Part shown: piece after piece, positions 57,795 through 61,627 of the stretch | Layout: every line of letters starts with the position of its first letter | Numbering within the stretch: the first letter of the stretch is position 1 | Origin: a virus | IMG/VR virus record: IMGVR_UViG_3300023109_000023 | Location: 1 to 61,627 of that record | Strand: one strand, 5' to 3' | Length of the DNA: 61,627 nt | Program-made: the position numbers and the translations under genes | Notes under the pieces: generated by a model | Databases searched by the model: none | Seen by the model: the letters and a program-made list of their open reading frames with translations, nothing else | Told to the model about the DNA's origin: nothing

Positions 57795-57823
57795 TTGACT
57801 TTTGCTCGGTGCAGGCGTACATT
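57795..57823 (+). promoter_or_regulatory. Leaderless promoter of 57829 gene
   Basis: TTGACT, 17-bp spacer, TACATT, then 5 nt to the ATG at 57829. Confidence 0.85.
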
Positions 57824-57828
57824 TAGGT

Positions 57829-58158
57829 ATGGAATTAATAATAAACGATATAGACCCTAGCGAAGATACATTTCTCGCATCAATCTCAAACGACGACTGC
57901 CAGGAAATGATCCTGACCTGCTCCTTCTACACAGACGAGCAGGAAGAATTGTACGGGGATCAAGTTTCCGCAATTCATGTGGTCGCCTACTTCGATTCTG
58001 TTCAGGAAATTACAGCTTTCGGGGATGATGGATTACCGATGACCCCACCTGTTGAGCTAGTAAAATCAGCCATGGATCAGCTCAAAGATCTTGAGCTAAC
58101 AATTGAATCTAGAGAATGTGATGTTGATTTTTCCCCTCGATACTACGATCTAATTTAA
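57829..58158 (+). CDS. Small acidic early protein, unknown
   Basis: 109 residues (MELIINDIDPSEDTFLASIS), acidic, with a beta layout similar to small inhibitor proteins; not recognised. Start set by the promoter, not by the earlier ATG at 57802. Copy 10 follows 5 nt after the stop. Confidence 0.6.
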   Translation: MELIINDIDPSEDTFLASISNDDCQEMILTCSFYTDEQEELYGDQVSAIHVVAYFDSVQEITAFGDDGLPMTPPVELVKSAMDQLKDLELTIESRECDVDFSPRYYDLI

Positions 58159-58163
58159 TCTCA

Positions 58164-58230
58164 TAAGTCGTTGATTATCAGGCACTTATGCGGGGCCGCC
58201 CGCTGTAAGTCGTTGAATACCAACGATTTA
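58164..58230 (+). repeat. 67-bp triple-dyad element, copy 10
   Basis: Arms TAAGTCGTTGA/TCAGGCACTTA, core TGCGGGGCCGCCCGCTG, B TAAGTCGTTG/CAACGATTTA. Between two rightward genes. Confidence 0.92.
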
Positions 58231-58247
58231 AAAAATGAAGGTTTCCC

Positions 58248-58276
58248 TTGACTTTCTGAGCGTTTGGAGGTAATTT
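58248..58276 (+). promoter_or_regulatory. Leaderless promoter of 58283 gene
   Basis: TTGACT, 17-bp spacer, TAATTT, then 6 nt to the ATG. Confidence 0.88.
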
Positions 58277-58282
58277 ATTTGT

Positions 58283-58525
58283 ATGAATACAATAAACAAT
58301 ATACAACAAATGACCGCCCAGGAACAATCAGATTATATTATGGGCATAGTGATGAACGCCGTACCAAGCATTGATGACCACGTCGGTGACATTATAGGAA
58401 TTATTGACGATTTGGTCTGTGAGGATAATTGCACAGACAGCGGGTATGATTTCCAGGCTGGAGTCAGAGACATGAGGTTTGAGAACGACGATTTCATTCT
58501 CGAAGTCGAACTACCAGTAAATTAG
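58283..58525 (+). CDS. Small acidic early protein, unknown
   Basis: 80 residues (MNTINNIQQMTAQEQSDYIM), acidic, helical start with IIDDLVCEDNCTDSGYDFQA. Not recognised. Followed by copy 11 and a bidirectional terminator. Confidence 0.6.
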   Translation: MNTINNIQQMTAQEQSDYIMGIVMNAVPSIDDHVGDIIGIIDDLVCEDNCTDSGYDFQAGVRDMRFENDDFILEVELPVN

Positions 58526-58535
58526 TAAAATCCCC

Positions 58536-58602
58536 TAAGTACTTGATTATCAGGTACTTATGCGGGGCGGCCCGCCGTAAGTCGTTGACTACCAAGGACT
58601 TA
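58536..58602 (+). repeat. 67-bp triple-dyad element, copy 11
   Basis: Arms TAAGTACTTGA/TCAGGTACTTA (perfect with one wobble), core TGCGGGGCGGCCCGCCG, B TAAGTCGTTG/CAAGGACTTA. Followed 20 nt later by a true intrinsic terminator, so the element itself is probably not the terminator. Confidence 0.92.
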
Positions 58603-58620
58603 TGAGATAAACCTTCCCAC

Positions 58621-58652
58621 AAAAAAGCCCCTCCGTTTGGAGGGGCTTTCTA
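58621..58652. terminator. Bidirectional intrinsic terminator
   Basis: AAAAAGCCCCTCC-GTTT-GGAGGGGCTTTC: eight strong pairs, U run on one side and A run on the other. Between the convergent genes ending at 58525 (rightward) and 58671 (leftward). Confidence 0.92.
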
Positions 58653-58670
58653 TATTTGTCAAGCCTTTAT

Positions 58671-59534
58671 TTAAGCTTCTACCAATTCACCTTCAACTAC
58701 TTCCATGTCAAGAACTTGCTCGACATGGTTTTTAATGTCGAAGCTGACCTCACCATCAAGAACGGAATGCAAGGCATCCGAGCGATTAGGTAAGGCAACT
58801 AAGTTTCCCTTGTATACCTCGGTGAAAGCATTGTAAAGAGAATTTACATTGCGATCCCAAAATTCGGGATGATCGGAGGATTCCCATTGATTGACAACAT
58901 CCATGATTTTAGACTTTGGCAAAGCACCTGCCTTGCAAGCTCTAATGACAAGATCATTAGCATGGGAACTTGAAAGATCGAAATCCTTGTAGGCATTGAT
59001 GCGATTGTCTTGACCATTCCAAAAGCCAAATAATTTACCCAATGCACGATTGATAGTAAAATCAAGATCTTGCAAAATGTTACGAGTATGGCGACGCGCT
59101 AATTTAATAGTATTGGTAAAAATAAGATTGTCGCAAACAAAGGGGGCATCACCTGCGCACAATCCCGCAGGAAATGTTTTGTCGTGAGAGTTGCGAAGAC
59201 CAACTACACAACCACGATCAGATGCCTTACGATTAGGGTGATCGACTGAGAATAAACCAAAATAGTGGTTATCGTTGCGAGCAAGAGAGTGAACCTCATC
59301 TTGAATGGTGAAACCATTGGTTTCTAAAAAACCTTTGGTGCGATGAACCAACGCGTCGTGAGCGATTGGCTGATAAGAGACGGCTCTCTCACCATTGGCA
59401 TTTTCTTTCTTGCGATACTCTACAGGAGGAGTAGGAACTCCGACTACTTGATCGAAATCTACGAGAGTACGATTGCCTCCGCAGATGTGAAGGTTTACTT
59501 TGGGTGAGTTGTTTGTATTTTCTGTTGTATTCAT
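58671..59534 (-). CDS. DUF932-family phage protein
   Basis: 287 residues. YQPIAHDALVHRTKGFLETN, NHYFGLFSVDHPN, VGLRNSHDKTFPAGLCAGDA and PFVCDNLIFTNT are the signature of the DUF932/phage-plasmid-like family (role unknown, often in plasmid and phage early regions). C-terminus acidic. Leaderless promoter at 59541-59569. Confidence 0.85.
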   Translation of the reverse strand: MNTTENTNNSPKVNLHICGGNRTLVDFDQVVGVPTPPVEYRKKENANGERAVSYQPIAHDALVHRTKGFLETNGFTIQDEVHSLARNDNHYFGLFSVDHPNRKASDRGCVVGLRNSHDKTFPAGLCAGDAPFVCDNLIFTNTIKLARRHTRNILQDLDFTINRALGKLFGFWNGQDNRINAYKDFDLSSSHANDLVIRACKAGALPKSKIMDVVNQWESSDHPEFWDRNVNSLYNAFTEVYKGNLVALPNRSDALHSVLDGEVSFDIKNHVEQVLDMEVVEGELVEA

Positions 59535-59540
59535 GATAGT

Positions 59541-59569
59541 AATAATATAGATGTGATTGTTTTTGTCAA
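59541..59569 (-). promoter_or_regulatory. Leaderless promoter of DUF932 gene
   Basis: Minus strand TTGACA, 17-bp spacer, ATTATT, 6 nt to ATG 59534. Confidence 0.7.
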
Positions 59570-59572
59570 TAG

Positions 59573-59818
59573 TTAATTGCGAGAAAAGTAGTCTTTATCG
59601 TCAAATTTCCCTTGTTGGGTTTTTTCGTAGGCACTTGCCTTTTCAGCGATTGATCTCAAGACTAAGCCAATGACTGTAACCATGTCAATTTGATCGGAGT
59701 CATTTTTATCAATATTGGGCATAATGAATTCATCCCAAATATATTCCATTGCATTATTCATGGCTGATTCTGAGTCTAAGATTTTATCTTCTGAGTTGTC
59801 TGAATTAGGAATAAACAT
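59573..59818 (-). CDS. Small acidic early protein, unknown
   Basis: 81 residues (MFIPNSDNSEDKILDSESAM), helical, with DMVTVIGLVLRSIAEKASAY. Strong ribosome site AAGGAGG; overlaps the upstream gene's end by 14 nt, so co-transcribed with it. Confidence 0.55.
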   Translation of the reverse strand: MFIPNSDNSEDKILDSESAMNNAMEYIWDEFIMPNIDKNDSDQIDMVTVIGLVLRSIAEKASAYEKTQQGKFDDKDYFSRN

Positions 59819-59930
59819 TTAATGCCTCCTTGTATTTTTGTTTGCGGTGTAAAGTCTTACTCTTGACTTTGTGAGGGCGACTCTTGGTAAAGACAATCGC
59901 TTTTCTTATCTTGATTTCTCTTGCTTTCAT
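59805..59930 (-). CDS. Very small basic protein
   Basis: 41 residues from ATG 59930 (MKAREIKIRKAIVFTKSRPH, then KVKSKTLHRKQKYKE), strongly basic. Its leaderless promoter defines the start; the longer frame to 60056 is repeat-derived. Possibly nucleic-acid binding. Confidence 0.5.
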   Translation of the reverse strand: MKAREIKIRKAIVFTKSRPHKVKSKTLHRKQKYKEALNVYS

Positions 59931-59936
59931 ATAAGT

Positions 59937-59965
59937 ATAGTAAGCTATATAAGTAATTATAGCAA
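59937..59965 (-). promoter_or_regulatory. Leaderless promoter of 59805-59930 gene
   Basis: Minus strand TTGCTA, 17-bp spacer, TACTAT, 6 nt to ATG 59930. Confidence 0.85.
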
Positions 59966-59996
59966 GAAAAAAGTTAAGTAAATTTGCGTTTTGTTG

Positions 59997-60063
59997 TAAG
60001 TCGTTGAATATCAACGGGTTGTGCGGGGCGGGCTGACCTAACCCCTTGATAACCAAGGAGTTA
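59997..60063 (+). repeat. 67-bp triple-dyad element, copy 12 (divergent)
   Basis: Arms TAAGTCGTTGA/TCAACGGGTTG, core TGCGGGGCGGGCTGACC, B TAACCCCTTG/CAAGGAGTTA. The B stem is largely rewritten while pairing is kept (nine of ten pairs), the clearest compensatory case. Between two leftward genes. Confidence 0.85.
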
Positions 60064-60073
60064 GGCCTTTTAC

Positions 60074-60244
60074 CTAAACTGTAATGTGGCGAGTTCTTTT
60101 CTCGGCTCTATAGAGCTGATATAGTAAATCGTGGTGGGACCTTTTTAAGTTGAAGTAATCAGGGGTGTTTTCCCCATATATTTCTCTGACGGCCAATTGG
60201 TACCCAAGTTTACGAATGTTTTCTCTGAGAGTTTTAATTTTCAT
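60074..60244 (-). CDS. Small basic early protein, unknown
   Basis: 56 residues (MKIKTLRENIRKLGYQLAVR, then YFNLKRSHHDLLYQLYRAEK), basic and helical. Follows the upstream gene's stop by 5 nt. Not recognised. Confidence 0.5.
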   Translation of the reverse strand: MKIKTLRENIRKLGYQLAVREIYGENTPDYFNLKRSHHDLLYQLYRAEKRTRHITV

Positions 60245-60249
60245 TTTTT

Positions 60250-60483
60250 TTATACTTTGTTAAGTGAGACGATGCGATCATAACGAAAGGAGCGAACGGC
60301 ACCCCTGTTGAAACAGTAGCTTCTAAAGCCTGCAACAGCGAGACCTTCTTTGGCATTACCGAATTCGTTTTCGTGTTTCGGTTTCGTGATGGTGTACATC
60401 TGCGTTTTACCGTCTTTAGTATTGTAAACAACACTGTATACGGGGCGTAATAATTTAAGCAACTTCAATAACATTTTCTTCAT
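60250..60483 (-). CDS. Small basic early protein, unknown
   Basis: 77 residues (MKKMLLKLLKLLRPVYSVVY), basic amphipathic N-terminus; then NAKEGLAVAGFRSYCFNRGA. Ribosome site AAGGATC; overlaps the upstream gene by 29 nt. Confidence 0.5.
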   Translation of the reverse strand: MKKMLLKLLKLLRPVYSVVYNTKDGKTQMYTITKPKHENEFGNAKEGLAVAGFRSYCFNRGAVRSFRYDRIVSLNKV

Positions 60484-60700
60484 GTTGATCCTTTCTTATG
60501 GGGTTTAAGTTGTAGTGATTGTAAGCATCAGTCACTTCCTGTGCTGATTCGAAACTTACAGAAATTAAATCTCTCTCTTGGCTTGGATGCCATGGTGTCT
60601 CTGATTCCTCAAAGAATAGTAACCAAAGTTCTGATTCCTCGTCCCATTCGGGCAAACCCAAAGGCTTCCCGATACAAGTTGCTTCTATGTAATTGTTCAT
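60455..60700 (-). CDS. Small acidic early protein, unknown
   Basis: 81 residues from ATG 60700 (MNNYIEATCIGKPLGLPEWD, then ESELWLLFFEESETPWHPSQ), acidic with a short aromatic stretch. Start chosen by the leaderless promoter; an earlier ATG at 60709 lies just after the -10 box. Confidence 0.5.
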   Translation of the reverse strand: MNNYIEATCIGKPLGLPEWDEESELWLLFFEESETPWHPSQERDLISVSFESAQEVTDAYNHYNLNPIRKDQHEENVIEVA

Positions 60701-60707
60701 GATTATC

Positions 60708-60736
60708 ATAATGTACTACTTAGTTGTTGGTGTCAA
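60708..60736 (-). promoter_or_regulatory. Leaderless promoter of 60455-60700 gene
   Basis: Minus strand TTGACA, 17-bp spacer, CATTAT, 7 nt to ATG 60700. Confidence 0.75.
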
Positions 60737-60744
60737 CCCCTTAA

Positions 60745-60966
60745 TTAACAAGGAATTGGTGAGTCTTCGTCTGTCTCAATGGTTATTCCAAAATGAGACG
60801 CGAGATCCGCAATAGCTGAATCTTTATTGAAGAAATTAAATGCATGAGTTAAAAGTTCCTCTTGCTCTTGGCCCGTGTGCCCATCCCTGAGCTCATCGTA
60901 TATCTCGAAGATATTCATGTTCCAATTCCATCCCTCTACTCTTGATTCTATTTGTGATTGTGTCAT
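60745..60966 (-). CDS. Small acidic early protein, unknown
   Basis: 73 residues (MTQSQIESRVEGWNWNMNIF, then EIYDELRDGHTGQEQEELLT), helical acidic. Ribosome site AAAGGACA; its ATG overlaps the previous stop by 1 nt (TAATG), so in an operon with it. Confidence 0.55.
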   Translation of the reverse strand: MTQSQIESRVEGWNWNMNIFEIYDELRDGHTGQEQEELLTHAFNFFNKDSAIADLASHFGITIETDEDSPIPC

Positions 60967-61127
60967 TATTTTGTCCTTTCGTTTAGATTGTCTGCTATCT
61001 TTGCAAGACGAAGAATTTCTGCTTGTACAAACTTTTTAGCTTGTGGTTCTGCCTTTGGGTTCTTCAGCACCTCAATCATTGGAAGAATGAGAGCTGACCA
61101 TTTTGGTGTCATATCAATTGTTTTCAT
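60966..61127 (-). CDS. Small conserved early protein
   Basis: 53 residues (MKTIDMTPKWSALILPMIEV, then LKNPKAEPQAKKFVQAEILR). A short helical protein of a type seen in other phage early regions (IDMTPxW...E..R.A..AD). Leaderless promoter inside the upstream gene. Confidence 0.6.
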   Translation of the reverse strand: MKTIDMTPKWSALILPMIEVLKNPKAEPQAKKFVQAEILRLAKIADNLNERTK

Positions 61128-61272
61128 GTTTTATAGTATGCTTTAATTCTTGGATTGTGTCAAATATAATCTTGTGAATTGCGTCAGTTAATTCAGTTGG
61201 TGCGTCTGCGTCTGATAAATAGTCTCCAACCCTGTCCTGAAGTTTTACTTGTAGTTTATGTATTGGGTTCAT
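61114..61272 (-). CDS. Small helical early protein, unknown
   Basis: 52 residues (MNPIHKLQVKLQDRVGDYLS, then DAIHKIIFDTIQELKHTIKH). Starts in an ATGA overlap with the upstream gene and its end overlaps the next gene's start by 14 nt. Not recognised. Confidence 0.5.
   Translation of the reverse strand: MNPIHKLQVKLQDRVGDYLSDADAPTELTDAIHKIIFDTIQELKHTIKHENN
61135..61163 (-). promoter_or_regulatory. Leaderless promoter of 60966-61127 gene
   Basis: Minus strand TTGACA, 17-bp spacer, CATACT, 7 nt to ATG 61127; it lies within the coding region of the 61114-61272 gene. Confidence 0.75.
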
Positions 61273-61475
61273 TTTGCTAAAGCGACATTCACCTCAATCT
61301 CATGTTTTTTTTGCTCAACTAAATCTTTTAGATCATAGCTAATACTGCAGAGAGTACTACTGATATTCTCCATCACCTTGACGAGATCCCCCATGTTTGC
61401 GTGTCTACGATTTTCTAACATCTCGTCAGCGACTCCGTCAATGGCACATCTAATTGCTTTTAATTCTTCTTTCAT
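61269..61475 (-). CDS. Small helical early protein, unknown
   Basis: 68 residues (MKEELKAIRCAIDGVADEML, then ENISSTLCSISYDLKDLVEQ), coiled-coil-like. ATG directly follows the upstream stop (TAA-ATG). Confidence 0.5.
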   Translation of the reverse strand: MKEELKAIRCAIDGVADEMLENRRHANMGDLVKVMENISSTLCSISYDLKDLVEQKKHEIEVNVALAK

Positions 61476-61627
61476 TTAATTATACTTTACTCCTTCTAAT
61501 TCTGATTCCAACCATAATATGGCTTTTTGTCTGATATCACAGTGTGATACTTCAGTAAATACATTGTCGTTGACTCGAAGATAAAGATCGTTTCCGTTCT
61601 TTTTTTCTGTCTCTAAGTCGTTTTCTT
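61476..61627 (-). CDS. Small early protein, partial (N-terminus outside window)
   Basis: The last 49 residues are inside the window (NDLYLRVNDNVFTEVSHCDI, then RQKAILWLESELEGVKYN). Frame stays open to the edge and its stop abuts the next gene's start, so it belongs to the leftward small-gene operon. Not recognised. Confidence 0.5.
   Translation of the reverse strand, partial: ENDLETEKKNGNDLYLRVNDNVFTEVSHCDIRQKAILWLESELEGVKYN

Noticed and set aside
51663-60063. Integron attC sites or a CRISPR array
   Set aside because: The 67-bp units are palindromic and sit beside genes, but lack the RYYYAAC/GTTRRRY core sites and there is no integron integrase in the window. Spacing is irregular and filled with genes, so it is not CRISPR.
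51663-60063. Intrinsic terminators
   Set aside because: The stems are not followed by U runs on either strand, and copy 11 is followed by a separate canonical terminator at 58621-58652.
1-61627. tRNA, rRNA, insertion sequences, integrase
   Set aside because: No cloverleaf-like sequence, transposase motif or integrase motif was seen; the window reads as phage throughout.

Overview
The window is part of a large tailed double-stranded DNA phage (Caudoviricetes), probably an uncultured marine one. The evidence is a full head and tail morphogenesis set (large terminase, portal, protease/scaffold, major capsid protein, duplicated-domain tail tube proteins, a giant tape measure, several fibres and adhesins), together with PhoH, a phage sigma factor, a membrane-anchored GAF protein and a 2OG-oxygenase-like protein. 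No bacterial housekeeping genes, integrase, tRNA or rRNA are visible. No tail sheath was recognised, so a siphovirus is more likely than a myovirus. The host cannot be named; the small-gene promoters look like ordinary sigma-70 promoters.

Layout. (1) 1-50538 is the structural/late module, mostly leftward. From right to left: a lysine-rich protein and fibres (47.5-50.5 kb), a short rightward island (45.2-47.5 kb), PhoH, GAF, zinc ribbon, sigma factor, terminase-associated genes and two nucleases, terminase, portal, protease-scaffold, decoration protein and capsid (32.7-44.4 kb), a fibre, a second rightward island (28.6-30.6 kb), two possible tail assembly chaperones, fibres, three tail-tube paralogues (18.0-24.2 kb), three Ca/InlB-type adhesins, and a tape measure of more than 3,916 residues running off the left edge. 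(2) 50539-50819 is the only gene-free stretch close to 300 bp and separates the late and early modules. (3) 50820-61627 is a region of about thirty very small genes on both strands.

Two features stand out in the small-gene region. First, almost every gene or operon has its own promoter of TTGACA/TTGCTA type with an exactly 17-bp spacer and a -10 box ending only 5-8 nt before the ATG, so the mRNAs should be leaderless; I resolved twenty such promoters. Second, twelve copies of an exactly 67-bp element (25-bp hairpin, 17-bp GC-rich core, 25-bp hairpin) sit between genes, always in the same orientation whichever way the genes run, with compensatory base changes in the stems. Together they give a cassette-like arrangement of promoter, leaderless gene and 67-bp element.

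In the late module a different motif, GTGTAATAATA-like and without an obvious -35 box, precedes several structural genes and is a candidate target of the phage sigma factor at 42705-43448. The tape measure is unusual: between its conserved TP901-type N-terminus and its coiled-coil C-terminal half lie modules separated by a repeated G-[LYFI]-[VI]-P-N-[FY] motif, one with an ADP-ribosyltransferase-like R/STS/ExE signature and one with a PD-(D/E)XK-nuclease-like signature.
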